NCBI GenBank assembly: GCA_900553755.1 | Contig: USEX01000006.1 | Location: forward strand, 1 to 52,872 | Length of the DNA: 52,872 nucleotides | DNA from: an uncultured Clostridium sp. | Lineage (GTDB): Bacteria; Bacillota; Clostridia; TANB77; CAG-508 | Direction of reading: 5' to 3' | Shown: one piece after another, positions 1 through 8,499 of the stretch | Position numbering within the stretch: the first letter of the stretch is position 1 | How the letters are laid out: every line of letters begins with the position of its first letter | Notes under the pieces: generated by a model | Told to the model about the DNA's origin: nothing | Seen by the model: the letters and a program-made list of their open reading frames with translations, nothing else | Database searches by the model: none | Position numbers and translations under genes: made by a program

Positions 1-90
1 TAATACTTATTTATATTGTACTTTAATCAAATAGAATTTACTTTTTCAATTGACCCAATAAAAAATAATTAAAAAATTTTGAAAAAAGTA

Positions 91-119
91 TTGCATTTTC
101 TAAATTCTTGTATTAAAAT
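91..119 (+). promoter_or_regulatory. Promoter of the mraZ cluster
   Basis: A -35 element TTGCAT (91-96) and a -10 element TAAAAT (114-119) are separated by exactly 17 bases. The -10 lies just upstream of the GTGGTA repeats, so the transcription start would fall inside the presumed MraZ operator. Confidence 0.65.
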
Positions 120-126
120 CTAATCG

Positions 127-165
127 AAGTGGTAAGAAGTGGTACAAAGTGGTAGAAAAGTGAAG
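127..165 (+). promoter_or_regulatory. MraZ operator: 10-bp-spaced direct repeats
   Basis: GTGGTA occurs at 129-134, 139-144 and 149-154, each preceded by AA. A degenerate fourth unit (GTGAAG) starts at 160. The 10-base period puts all copies on one DNA face, as expected for the ring-shaped MraZ oligomer. MraZ is known to bind tandem GTG-containing repeats upstream of its own gene in several bacteria. The array sits between the -10 element and the mraZ start, which suggests autorepression. Confidence 0.75.
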
Positions 166-178
166 AGAGGTGAATGAA

Positions 179-610
179 GTGTTAATAGGCGAGTACGACC
201 ATTCCTTAGATAGCAAAGGCAGATTAATAATGCCAGCAAAACTTAGAGAAGACATGGGAGAAAAATTTATCATCACAACAGGTCTTGATGGCTGTTTGTT
301 TGGATTCTCTATGGAAGAATGGAAAAAATTTGAAGATAAGCTAAAAACACTACCAATCACAAATAAAAATGCTAGAAACTTTGTAAGATTCTTTTTATCA
401 GGTGCAACAGAATGCGAATTGGACAAGCAAGGAAGATTTTTAATAGTTGGAAAATTACGTGAAAATGCAAAACTAGAAAAAGATGTAACAATAATTGGAA
501 CAGGAACACGTATAGAAATATGGAACAAAGAAAAATGGCAAGAACACATTAGCGAAGAAAATCTTTCAATAGAAGATATAGAACAAAATATGGAAGAACT
601 TGGTATATAA
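179..610 (+). CDS. mraZ: Transcriptional regulator MraZ
   Basis: DNA-binding regulator of the dcw cluster with two AbrB-like SpoVT domains, 143 aa, the usual length. The first domain opens with LIGEYDHSLDSKGRLIMPAK, matching the family pattern GEY-H-D-KGR-IPAK. The second repeat contains ELDKQGRFLI. The frame is open from GTG at 170, but GTG at 179 is preferred: it lies 6 bases after AGAGAGGTG and gives the family-standard N-terminus. It is the first gene of the cluster and follows a direct-repeat operator that it probably binds itself. A 326-base gap separates it from rsmH, which is longer than usual. Confidence 0.95.
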   Translation: MLIGEYDHSLDSKGRLIMPAKLREDMGEKFIITTGLDGCLFGFSMEEWKKFEDKLKTLPITNKNARNFVRFFLSGATECELDKQGRFLIVGKLRENAKLEKDVTIIGTGTRIEIWNKEKWQEHISEENLSIEDIEQNMEELGI

Positions 611-936
611 CTTGAAAAAGTTTATATAGTCTCACACAAGAAAGCAAGAAACAAAAGAAAAAGTTGTATCTAAACTAAAGAAAACACACAAAAGATAAAT
701 TTTTTAACCTACATATAAAACAAAAGATGTAAAGTAATAAACTTAAGACCAGTACTAAAGAATAAAATATTGATTAACAAAAGTTAATTTCAATATACAC
801 TAAAGAAAAAATAATTGATTATAACAAAAGATGGTGCAAACAAAAGATAACGGATTATGCGCATACAGTTGGTATTGAAAAATACCAACTGATTATGCTA
901 TTAAAAAGTTAAAAATAGAAATATGGAGATTAAAAA
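611..936 (+). other. Long A-rich leader between mraZ and rsmH with a perfect hairpin
   Basis: No credible gene is seen. The stretch is very A-rich and repeats the short words CAAAAGAT and CTAAAGAA several times. Near its end, CAGTTGGTATT (866-876) and AATACCAACTG (881-891) form a perfect 11-bp stem closed by a GAAA tetraloop. The stem is flanked by two copies of GATTATGC (853-860 and 891-898). No T-run follows, so this is not a standard terminator; an mRNA stability or regulatory element is possible. Confidence 0.5.
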
Positions 937-1872
937 TTGGAATTTAAACATACTCCGGTAATGCTAAATGAGTGCATCGAGAACTTAAATATTAAACCAG
1001 ATGGAATATATGTAGATGGCACATTAGGCGGAGCTGGCCACAGTAAAGTAATAGCAAGTAAATTATCAAAAGAAGGCTTGCTAATAGGAATAGACAGAGA
1101 TGAAGAAGCATTAAAAGCAGCTCAAGAAACATTAGCGGATTACAAAAATGTAAAATATATTCATGGAAATCATGATGATATGAAAATGCTATTACAAACA
1201 ATTGGAATAGAAAAAGTAGATGGAATATTATTAGATTTAGGAGTTTCATCATATCAATTAGATGAAAGAAACAGAGGCTTTAGTTATTTAGGAGATAATG
1301 ATTTAGACATGAGAATGGACAAATCCCAGAAACTAACAGCTAAAGATGTTGTTAACACATATTCAGAAGAAGAGCTAGCTAATATTATTTACAAATATGG
1401 TGAAGAAAAGTTTTCAAGAAATATTGCAAGAAATATTTGCCAATATAGAGAAAACCAAGAAATTACTTCTACAAAAACATTAGTGGAAATAATAGAACAA
1501 TCAATTCCTAAATCAAAACAAAATAATGGACATCCTGCAAAAAGAACATTCCAAGCAATACGAATAGAAGTAAATAATGAAATTGAACCATTATATAAAA
1601 CAGTTTTAAATTGCATAGATTTACTAAATGAGGGTGGAAGGTTATGCATATTAACATTTCATTCTTTAGAAGATAGAGCTGTAAAAGAAGCATATATAGA
1701 GGCTCAGGGCAAATGTACATGCCCTAAAGATTTACCATACTGCGTATGCAATTATAAATCACTAGGAAGAATTATAAACAAGAAACCAATAGAAGCTACA
1801 AAAAAAGAACAAGAAGAAAATTCGAGATCAAAAAGTGCAAAATTAAGAGTTTTTGAAAGAAAAACAAAGTAA
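937..1872 (+). CDS. rsmH: 16S rRNA (cytosine(1402)-N(4))-methyltransferase RsmH
   Basis: SAM-dependent enzyme (formerly MraW) that N4-methylates C1402 of 16S rRNA at the P site. The 311 aa length is typical. The N-terminus HTPVMLNECIENL, the SAM motif VDGTLGGAGHS, LLDLGVSSYQLD, GFSY and the C-terminal LTFHSLEDRAVK are all family signatures. A TTG start is used, with ATGGAGA as ribosome binding site about 8 bases upstream. It sits in its usual place between mraZ and ftsL, with ftsL following after 27 bases. Confidence 0.96.
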   Translation: MEFKHTPVMLNECIENLNIKPDGIYVDGTLGGAGHSKVIASKLSKEGLLIGIDRDEEALKAAQETLADYKNVKYIHGNHDDMKMLLQTIGIEKVDGILLDLGVSSYQLDERNRGFSYLGDNDLDMRMDKSQKLTAKDVVNTYSEEELANIIYKYGEEKFSRNIARNICQYRENQEITSTKTLVEIIEQSIPKSKQNNGHPAKRTFQAIRIEVNNEIEPLYKTVLNCIDLLNEGGRLCILTFHSLEDRAVKEAYIEAQGKCTCPKDLPYCVCNYKSLGRIINKKPIEATKKEQEENSRSKSAKLRVFERKTK

Positions 1873-1899
1873 TAACAAAGGAAAGAGGTGAGAAAACTT

Positions 1900-2439
1900 A
1901 TGGCTGGGTATAGACCATATGGATATCAATACGAAACAAGTCCTAGAAAACTACAACCAGAATATGATTATCCACGTACTAACTATAAAAAGAAAAAGTC
2001 TACATCTGTAAAAAAGGGAAAAGCAAAACAAACAGTAAAGAAAGCAGTAAAAAAACAAAGCAAGAGAAAGCTAAAATACAATGTAAAACCTGTTCTTTAT
2101 ATTGCAATTGCGTTTGCAATGCTTTTAACAGTAAGCTATAGGTATTCTCTAATAAACGAAAACTACAACAATAAAGAGAGTTTAAAATCACAATTATGTG
2201 AAATAGAAAAAGAAAATGAACAATTAAAAGTAAATATTGAAAGTAGCCTAAATTTAAATTCTGTTGAAAAGACAGCAGAAACAGAATTAGGAATGCACAA
2301 ATTAACAAATGACCAAAAAGTATATGTTAATTTACAAAAGAAAGATTATGTAGAGCCAACTGTAGAAGAAGTTGTTATAGATGAGCAAACTTCATGGTGG
2401 GAAAAAATACTAAATTCTTTAACCAAAATAATAAAATAA
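1900..2439 (+). CDS. ftsL: FtsL-like septum protein
   Basis: Small bitopic division protein, 179 aa, assigned by position (rsmH-ftsL-PBP) and architecture. A very basic cytoplasmic tail with many Lys runs (about residues 25-60) precedes one membrane helix (about 65-82). A heptad-rich extracellular coiled coil (about 88-130) follows, with repeated K/E-N-E-Q-L patterns. FtsL forms a trimer with FtsB/DivIC and FtsQ/DivIB that recruits FtsW and its PBP. ATG at 1900 is preferred over the upstream GTG at 1888, because AAGAGGTG lies 9 bases before it. The tail is longer and more basic than in Bacillus FtsL. Sequence identity alone would not identify the family. Confidence 0.8.
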   Translation: MAGYRPYGYQYETSPRKLQPEYDYPRTNYKKKKSTSVKKGKAKQTVKKAVKKQSKRKLKYNVKPVLYIAIAFAMLLTVSYRYSLINENYNNKESLKSQLCEIEKENEQLKVNIESSLNLNSVEKTAETELGMHKLTNDQKVYVNLQKKDYVEPTVEEVVIDEQTSWWEKILNSLTKIIK

Positions 2440-2440
2440 G

Positions 2441-2475
2441 AAAGACGCCTTTATAAATTATTGGAGTCTTTTTTT
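2441..2475 (+). terminator. Terminator after ftsL
   Basis: AAAGAC (2441-2446) pairs with GTCTTT (2466-2471), extended by CC/GG across one mismatch, and runs into a seven-T tract. It would end mraZ-rsmH-ftsL transcripts before the PBP gene. Confidence 0.6.
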
Positions 2476-2537
2476 AGTATAAGAATAATTATTTAGAATA
2501 GATATGTAATAGCATATTTTTTTTAAGTGGTGATTGA

Positions 2538-4022
2538 ATGGAAAGAAATAAAGTTAATATTAGAAAGCTAAAGGAAAAACTAAAAGGAGGAAAAAAGGAT
2601 TACAAGGAAAACAAAAGTATATTAAAAAGAAAGAGAAAAAAAGATAATAAATTTCAAAAAAGACTAAAAAGAGATACAAAAATAAGAAGCTGTGATGTAA
2701 ATAAAAAAGGAGGAATATCAAGAAAAAGGAGAGTTAAGATAGCCTTATTGATTTCCAGCAGTGTTTTTATAGCATTGATTTTTAGGATTGTAGTGATTCA
2801 ATTTGTGCAAGGTGATACTTTAAAAGGAATGGCTTATTTGCAGCAAACTCTTGATAGAAAAATAAATCCTAAAAGAGGTACAATATATGATACTACTGGA
2901 AAAATTGTTTTGGCAACCAGTAGCAGTGTTGAAACGATTACGGTAAATCCTTTAAATATTTCTGCTGAGAATAAGGAAAAAGTAGCTAGAAAACTGTCAG
3001 AAATTTTTGAATTGGACTATGAAAAAGTTTTAAAAAAGGTAAATAAAAAAACTGCGATAGAAACTATTGTAAAGAAAGTAGATAAAGAAAAAACAGATGA
3101 ACTAAGAATTTGGATGGCCGACAATAACATTATAAATGGAATAAACATAGATGAGGATACAAAAAGATTCTATCCATATAATAATTTAGCTTCACAAATA
3201 ATTGGATTTTGTGGAAGTGACAATCAAGGCTTGGCAGGAATAGAAGCTGTTTATGATAAGAGGCTGGCAGGACAAACTGGAAAAATATTAAAAATGACTG
3301 ATGCAAAAGGAATTGATATAACCAATACCTCAGAATATTATGAAAAGGCTATAGATGGGGATGATTTAGTTCTTACAATTGATGCAACAATACAGGGAAT
3401 AGCAGAAAAATATTTGGAAGAAGCATGTATAGATAATGTGTGCACTGATGGTGGAAACATACTTATAATGAATGTAAATACTGGCGATATATTGGCTATA
3501 GCGGGATATCCAAATTATAATTTGAATGATCCATATACCATAAATAATGAAGAAATGAGTGCAAATTGGAGTTCAATGTCTGCAACTGAGAGGTCCAATG
3601 CATTGCAACAAATGTGGAGAAATAAGGCAATTTCAGATACATATGAACCTGGTTCTACTTTTAAATTAGTAACGGCTTCTACAGCTCTAGAGGAAGGAAT
3701 TGTAACTTCAATAGATAAAGAGGGAGAATTCTGTTGTGTGGGATATATAGAGGTCGCAGGAGTAAAAATGAAATGCTGGAGGTACTATAGACCACATGGA
3801 CCGGAAAGCTTAAGGCAGGCATTGATGAATTCTTGTAATCCAGTTTTTATAGGTCTGGGAGGAAAAATAGGGGTAACGAAATACTATGAGTATCTAAGAA
3901 AATATGGCTTTTTAAGCAAAACGGGAATAGATTTGCCAGGTGAAGCTACCGGAATATTTTTAGCAGAGAAAAAAGTAGGACCAGTAGAATTGCGGAACAA
4001 TTGCGTTTGGGCAAAGGTTTGA
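2538..4022 (+). CDS. SpoVD/FtsI-type class B penicillin-binding protein, N-terminal part of a frameshifted gene
   Basis: Septal or sporulation peptidoglycan transpeptidase, partner of the SEDS protein FtsW/SpoVE. This frame (494 aa) carries a basic cytoplasmic tail, one membrane anchor (about residues 70-90), the PBP dimerisation region and most of the transpeptidase domain. The active serine is in S373-T-F-K376 and the SxN motif is S432-C-N434. The frame then ends in LRNNCVWAKV and a TGA. The +1 frame from about 3994 instead reads GTIAFGQRFEVTPIQM, the expected continuation of the family. One extra base at 3993-3995 explains the break. The KTG motif is lost from this product, so as written it would not be an active enzyme. 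ATG at 2538 follows an AAGTGGTG site. Confidence 0.85.
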   Translation: MERNKVNIRKLKEKLKGGKKDYKENKSILKRKRKKDNKFQKRLKRDTKIRSCDVNKKGGISRKRRVKIALLISSSVFIALIFRIVVIQFVQGDTLKGMAYLQQTLDRKINPKRGTIYDTTGKIVLATSSSVETITVNPLNISAENKEKVARKLSEIFELDYEKVLKKVNKKTAIETIVKKVDKEKTDELRIWMADNNIINGINIDEDTKRFYPYNNLASQIIGFCGSDNQGLAGIEAVYDKRLAGQTGKILKMTDAKGIDITNTSEYYEKAIDGDDLVLTIDATIQGIAEKYLEEACIDNVCTDGGNILIMNVNTGDILAIAGYPNYNLNDPYTINNEEMSANWSSMSATERSNALQQMWRNKAISDTYEPGSTFKLVTASTALEEGIVTSIDKEGEFCCVGYIEVAGVKMKCWRYYRPHGPESLRQALMNSCNPVFIGLGGKIGVTKYYEYLRKYGFLSKTGIDLPGEATGIFLAEKKVGPVELRNNCVWAKV

Positions 4023-4023
4023 G

Positions 4024-4692
4024 GTGACTCCAATACAAATGATTACAATGGTTTCAACAATAGCAAATGGAGGAACATATATACAACCAAGAGTGGTTAA
4101 ACAGATAGTAAGCAAAACAACAGGAGAAGTGGAAGAGAATCCTATAATAAAAAGGGATAGAGTAATATCTGAAGAGACATCTAAGAATATGCTAAGCATG
4201 ATGCAAAGCGTTGTGGCTGATGGTACGGGAAGAAATGCACAGGTAAAGGGATATACAATTGGAGGAAAGACAGGAACTTCGGAAGATGGAGTAAATACAG
4301 GTAAATATGTTACTTCTTTTATTGGGGTTGCAACAATTTCACATCCAGAAATAGCAATATTAATAACACTTTATAATCCAACAGGAGAGGGGGGACACCA
4401 AGGAGGAGGCGTTGCAGCACCAATTGCTTCTCAAGTGTTAGGAGAAGTAATACCATATCTTGAACTAGCAAAGGATAATGAAGAAGAGATAGAAGAAAAA
4501 GCAGAAGTGACTGTTCCAGATTTAACAGGCTTAACAAAAGCCGAGGCAGAGAAAACTTTAAAAGAATTAGGATTATCCTTAGAAATAAAAACAGAGGAAC
4601 AAGAAAATCAAGAAGAAAAACAAATAACAAACCAATTGCCAAAAGCAGGAATAAAAATAAAACAAGGTAACTCAATTATTGCATACTATTAA
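4024..4692 (+). CDS. SpoVD/FtsI-type penicillin-binding protein, C-terminal part (transpeptidase end plus PASTA domain)
   Basis: Continuation of the preceding PBP in the +1 frame, 222 aa from an internal GTG that is probably not a natural start. It carries the third catalytic motif K82-T-G-T85 inside GGKTGTSED. It ends in one PASTA domain beginning VPDLTGLTKAEAEKTL (about residues 163-222). PASTA-bearing class B PBPs next to the murE cluster in Gram-positives are typically SpoVD-like. Joined to the upstream frame, the protein would be about 716 aa, normal for the family. The coding signal continues unbroken across the junction. Either the sequence carries a one-base error or this is a recent inactivating mutation. 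Confidence 0.85.
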   Translation: MTPIQMITMVSTIANGGTYIQPRVVKQIVSKTTGEVEENPIIKRDRVISEETSKNMLSMMQSVVADGTGRNAQVKGYTIGGKTGTSEDGVNTGKYVTSFIGVATISHPEIAILITLYNPTGEGGHQGGGVAAPIASQVLGEVIPYLELAKDNEEEIEEKAEVTVPDLTGLTKAEAEKTLKELGLSLEIKTEEQENQEEKQITNQLPKAGIKIKQGNSIIAYY

Positions 4693-4759
4693 AAAAGAAA
4701 AAATAACATAAAACCCTATACAAAATCAGTTTTTAATTATATAATGTAGAATGTAAATA

Positions 4760-4768
4760 TGATATAAT
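4760..4768 (+). promoter_or_regulatory. Extended -10 promoter before murE
   Basis: TG-A-TATAAT (4760-4768) is an extended -10 element in the 127-base PBP-murE gap. No good -35 is seen 17 bases upstream. It would give murE-mraY-ftsW-murG their own promoter. Confidence 0.4.
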
Positions 4769-4819
4769 TAGTAACTACTATGTATTATAATATTAATATC
4801 TTAAGAAGGGAAGATAATC

Positions 4820-6292
4820 ATGAATCTAAAAAAAATATTATTAGGTTTGAAAAATATTAAAGCAAAAGGAGAAATAGACAGGGAAGTAACAGCAATTACA
4901 AATGATTCTAGGGAAGTTATAGAAGGTAGTTTGTTCTTTGCAATAAAAGGATTTTCTAATGATGGTACTCAATATATACCTACTGCAATAGAAAAAGGCG
5001 CAAAGGTAATTTTGGTAGATGATAAGTTTGATTTGAGAAGTGTAGAAATTCCGGCAGATGTTACTTTGGTAGTTGTGCCAGATGCAAGGTATGCAATGGC
5101 AATTTGCTCTTGTAATTTTTACGACAATCCATCTAGAAAATTAAAGTTGATAGGTGTTACAGGAACAAAAGGAAAAACTACAACAACATATATGATGAAA
5201 GAAATGCTACAAAAGCAAGGCTACAAAACGGGATTGATAGGAACAATTGCTATTTATAGTGGAGATAAGAAACTAGAGGATAGCGATAGAACAACACCAG
5301 AAAGCATAAAGCTACAAAAAATATTAGCGCAAATGGTTGATGATGGATGCCAGTTAGTAGTTATGGAGGTATCTTCCCAAAGCTTAAAATTGCATAGGGT
5401 TGCAGGATGCGAATTCTATGCTGGACTATTCACAAACTTTTCAGAAGATCATATCAGCCCTAAAGAGCATCCAGATATGGAAGATTATTTTAATTCAAAA
5501 TTAGAATTAATGAAAATGTGTAAATACGGATTTATAAATGCAGACGATTTACAGGTTTCAAAAGTTCCAAAACTTTTACCTGATAAAGATATAAAAACAT
5601 ATGGAATAGATAATCAATGTGATTTGTTAGCAAAAGATATTACAATCACAAATTCGTATGTAGATTTTAAAGTAAAAATAGGGGAAAGAAACGAAAGAAT
5701 AAAAGTTGGAATTCCAGGAAGATTTAGTGTGTATAATAGCTTGGCAGCAATAAGTGTAGCAATGAAGCTTGGCTGCAATGCAGAAAATATAAAAGAATCA
5801 TTATTAGATGTAAGAGTTCCAGGAAGGTCTGAATTAGTTAATAATAGTAAAGAATTAACAATTATGATAGATTATGCTCACTCGCCTGAAAGCTTAGAAA
5901 ATATTTTAAATGCAGTTAAGAGCTATACAAGAGGAAGAGTAATTAGTGTATTTGGCTGTGGTGGAGATAGAGATTCAGCTAAAAGACCTAAAATGGGAGA
6001 AATATCTGGAAAAATTGCAGACTTTACAATAATAACATCAGATAATCCAAGAACAGAAGACCCGGAAAAAATTGTTAGTCAAATAGAAGAAGGAATAAAA
6101 AAGACAAATGGAAAATATGTATGTATAGTGGATAGAGTTGAAGCTATTAAATATGCAATTGACATGGCAAGCAAAAAAGACTTGATTTTGTTAGCTGGAA
6201 AAGGTCATGAACCATATCAAGAGATAAATGGAGTTAAGCATCCATTTGATGAAAGAATAATTGTAGACCAAATAATCAAAGGAGAAATATAA
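4820..6292 (+). CDS. murE: UDP-N-acetylmuramoyl-tripeptide synthetase MurE
   Basis: ATP-dependent cytoplasmic ligase that adds the third residue to UDP-MurNAc-L-Ala-D-Glu, 490 aa. The Mur ligase order is complete. The N-terminal uridine-binding domain contains TNDSREVIEGSLFFAIKG. The P-loop is GVTGTKGKTTT. The central region has TTPES and VMEVSSQSLKLHR. The C-terminal domain has DYAHSPESL and FGCGGDRDSAKRPKMG. SDNPRTEDP near the end is the DNPR motif usually linked to meso-diaminopimelate selection, so the added amino acid is probably meso-DAP. AAGAAGGGAAG precedes the ATG. murF, usually next, is missing, and mraY follows after 5 bases. Confidence 0.96.
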   Translation: MNLKKILLGLKNIKAKGEIDREVTAITNDSREVIEGSLFFAIKGFSNDGTQYIPTAIEKGAKVILVDDKFDLRSVEIPADVTLVVVPDARYAMAICSCNFYDNPSRKLKLIGVTGTKGKTTTTYMMKEMLQKQGYKTGLIGTIAIYSGDKKLEDSDRTTPESIKLQKILAQMVDDGCQLVVMEVSSQSLKLHRVAGCEFYAGLFTNFSEDHISPKEHPDMEDYFNSKLELMKMCKYGFINADDLQVSKVPKLLPDKDIKTYGIDNQCDLLAKDITITNSYVDFKVKIGERNERIKVGIPGRFSVYNSLAAISVAMKLGCNAENIKESLLDVRVPGRSELVNNSKELTIMIDYAHSPESLENILNAVKSYTRGRVISVFGCGGDRDSAKRPKMGEISGKIADFTIITSDNPRTEDPEKIVSQIEEGIKKTNGKYVCIVDRVEAIKYAIDMASKKDLILLAGKGHEPYQEINGVKHPFDERIIVDQIIKGEI

Positions 6293-6297
6293 TAATT

Positions 6298-7281
6298 ATG
6301 GGGTATCAAATAAAAATTTTATTATTATCATTTGTAATAAGTATTGTGGTGGCTCTGATAGTAATACCTATAATCAAAAGAAGAAAAATAGGGCAGAATG
6401 AAAGAGATGATGGGCCAAAATCACATTTAAAAAAACAAGGAACTCCTACAATGGGAGGAATAATAATGATAATATCTTTAATTATAATATCTGCAATATT
6501 GTATTATGATTATTCAAGATTACCAGAAAATAAAAGCATGGTACATAACTTATTAGCATTAGCAGGGGCTACAGTAGGATTTGGTTTAGTTGGATTTATA
6601 GATGACTTTAAAAAAGTAGTATTGCATAATACAAAAGGGCTTAAGCCTGCTTACAAAATGCTTGGATTACTAGTAATTGCAACAGCATTTACTATATTCA
6701 TATTAAAAGTTTTGAAGATTGGAACAGAAATATACATCCCATTTTCAAGAGAGAGCATAGTAATGCCAATGTGGGCATATATACCATTTACTATTTTAGT
6801 AATGCTTGCCACAACTAATGCAATAAACCTTACAGATGGAATTGACGGATTAAGCACTAGTGTAACAACAATAATTTTAACTTGCTTAACAGTAATTGGA
6901 ATTATTTTTGGAGTAAAAGAGATTGTTTTATTTGGAACTAGTTTAATTGGAATTTGTTTAGCATTTTTATTATTCAATCTAAACCCAGCAAAAATATTTA
7001 TGGGGGATACAGGCTCACTATTTCTAGGAGGAGCAGTATCAGTGATGGCAATATATTTAAAGATGCCACTATTATTAATAATAATAGCAATAATCCCAGT
7101 TTTAGAAGCTTTATCAGATATAATACAAGTGCTTCATTATAAGAGAACAGGAAACAGAGTTTTTAAAATGGCACCACTTCATCATCATTTTGAATTATGT
7201 GGTTGGAATGAAAATAAAATTGTATCAATTTTTAGTGTAATAACATTAATTGCTTGTTTGATAGGCCTAGCAGCCATATAA
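6298..7281 (+). CDS. mraY: Phospho-N-acetylmuramoyl-pentapeptide-transferase MraY
   Basis: Integral membrane enzyme that moves phospho-MurNAc-pentapeptide onto undecaprenyl phosphate to make lipid I. 327 aa with about ten membrane helices. Signatures are the GPKSHLKKQGTPTMGG loop near the N-terminus, the Asp-rich GFIDDFKK, NAINLTDGIDGLS, the catalytic region FMGDTGSLFLGG, and the His cluster APLHHHFE. The ribosome binding site AAAGGAGAA lies inside the end of murE, somewhat far (about 13 bases) from the ATG. The pair is clearly co-transcribed. Confidence 0.97.
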   Translation: MGYQIKILLLSFVISIVVALIVIPIIKRRKIGQNERDDGPKSHLKKQGTPTMGGIIMIISLIIISAILYYDYSRLPENKSMVHNLLALAGATVGFGLVGFIDDFKKVVLHNTKGLKPAYKMLGLLVIATAFTIFILKVLKIGTEIYIPFSRESIVMPMWAYIPFTILVMLATTNAINLTDGIDGLSTSVTTIILTCLTVIGIIFGVKEIVLFGTSLIGICLAFLLFNLNPAKIFMGDTGSLFLGGAVSVMAIYLKMPLLLIIIAIIPVLEALSDIIQVLHYKRTGNRVFKMAPLHHHFELCGWNENKIVSIFSVITLIACLIGLAAI

Positions 7282-7303
7282 AAATATATAAGAGGTGAAA
7301 CAA

Positions 7304-8476
7304 ATGCCAAAAGATATAAAACAGAAAAAAGCAAATAAACTTTCTGGTTTTTTAAACAATAAATTAGATTATATATTAATAATAACAATATTATTCTTGT
7401 TAGCATTAGGAGTAATAATGGTACTATCAGCAAGTGCGCCATCTTCATTATCAAAAAATGGAAGTAGCTATACATATTTTATAAGGCAATTTGCATTTGC
7501 AATAAGTGGAATATTTTTAATGCTATTCATATCTAAAATAGATTATAGAAAATATCAGAAGCATTATTGGCTAATTTATATAATCTCTGTATCAGTACTA
7601 TTATTGGTATTAGTACCAGGATTAGGAAAAACAGTTAATGGTGCAACAAGATGGATAAAGATACCAGGATTAGGCCAAATTCAACCTTCAGAGATTACGA
7701 AAATAGGATTAATTATTTTCTATGCAGGATATTTAACAGACCACAAAAAAGAATTAACAGATTTTTGGAGAGGGTTTGTAAAACCATTATTATTACTAGC
7801 TATACCAATTCTAATTTTGTATAAAATACAGAACCACTTAAGCTGTGCTTTAGTAATATCTATAGTAACATCTGTAATGATGCTAATGGCTGGAGCAAGA
7901 GTATTGCATTTTGCAGCAGCAGGAGTGGTAGGAGCTTTAGGACTAGGGCTACTTTTAGTAAAAGGAATTACAAGTGTTGCTAAAGAAGACAGCTTTAGAT
8001 TAGACAGAATAAAAACATTCTTTGATCCTTGGTCTAATGCTACTGGAACAGGATACCAGATGATTCAAAGTTTATATGCAATAGGTTCAGGAGGTTTATT
8101 TGGAGTAGGTCTTGGTAATAGTAAGCAAAAGTATTTGTACATACCAGAACCACAAAATGACTTTATATTTGCAATATTGGCAGAAGAGCTAGGGTTTGTA
8201 GGATGTGTATTGGTAATATTCTTATTTGCAGTATTCACATGGAGAGGTATATTAACTTCAATGAAAGCTGAAGATATGTTTGGAAGCTTGCTTGCAATAG
8301 GAATAACAACTTTGGTTGGAATACAAGCAATAATAAATATAGCAGTTGTAACAGCGTCAATTCCAACAACTGGTATGCCATTGCCATTCTTTAGCTATGG
8401 TGGAACAGCATTGTGGATTTTATTAGCATCTTGTGGAGTGCTTTTAAATATATCGCGTTCTACAGCTAAAGTATAG
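7304..8476 (+). CDS. ftsW: SEDS family peptidoglycan polymerase FtsW/SpoVE
   Basis: Membrane glycosyltransferase that polymerises lipid II at the septum (FtsW) or in the spore cortex (SpoVE). 390 aa, about ten membrane helices. Family motifs include GVIMVLSASAPSS in the first helix, TVNGATRWIKIPGLGQIQPSE with the conserved extracellular arginine, YQMIQSLYAIGSGGLFGVGLG, PQNDFIFAILAEELGF, and PLPFFSYGGTALW near the C-terminus. ATG at 7304 sits 7 bases after AAGAGGTG, favoured over an upstream GTG at 7295. Its PBP partner is the frameshifted gene at 2.5-4.7 kb. FtsW and SpoVE cannot be told apart from sequence alone. Confidence 0.95.
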   Translation: MPKDIKQKKANKLSGFLNNKLDYILIITILFLLALGVIMVLSASAPSSLSKNGSSYTYFIRQFAFAISGIFLMLFISKIDYRKYQKHYWLIYIISVSVLLLVLVPGLGKTVNGATRWIKIPGLGQIQPSEITKIGLIIFYAGYLTDHKKELTDFWRGFVKPLLLLAIPILILYKIQNHLSCALVISIVTSVMMLMAGARVLHFAAAGVVGALGLGLLLVKGITSVAKEDSFRLDRIKTFFDPWSNATGTGYQMIQSLYAIGSGGLFGVGLGNSKQKYLYIPEPQNDFIFAILAEELGFVGCVLVIFLFAVFTWRGILTSMKAEDMFGSLLAIGITTLVGIQAIINIAVVTASIPTTGMPLPFFSYGGTALWILLASCGVLLNISRSTAKV

Positions 8477-8499
8477 ATAAGAAATGAAAGGAGAAACAT

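Noticed and set aside
3985..4030. Programmed +1 frameshift in the PBP gene at GTT-TGA
   Set aside because: A slip at the stop would still leave LRNNCVWAKV in place of the conserved TIAFGQRF, which is encoded in the +1 frame well before the stop. No slippery heptamer or prfB-like CTTTGA site is present. An insertion at 3993-3995 fits better.
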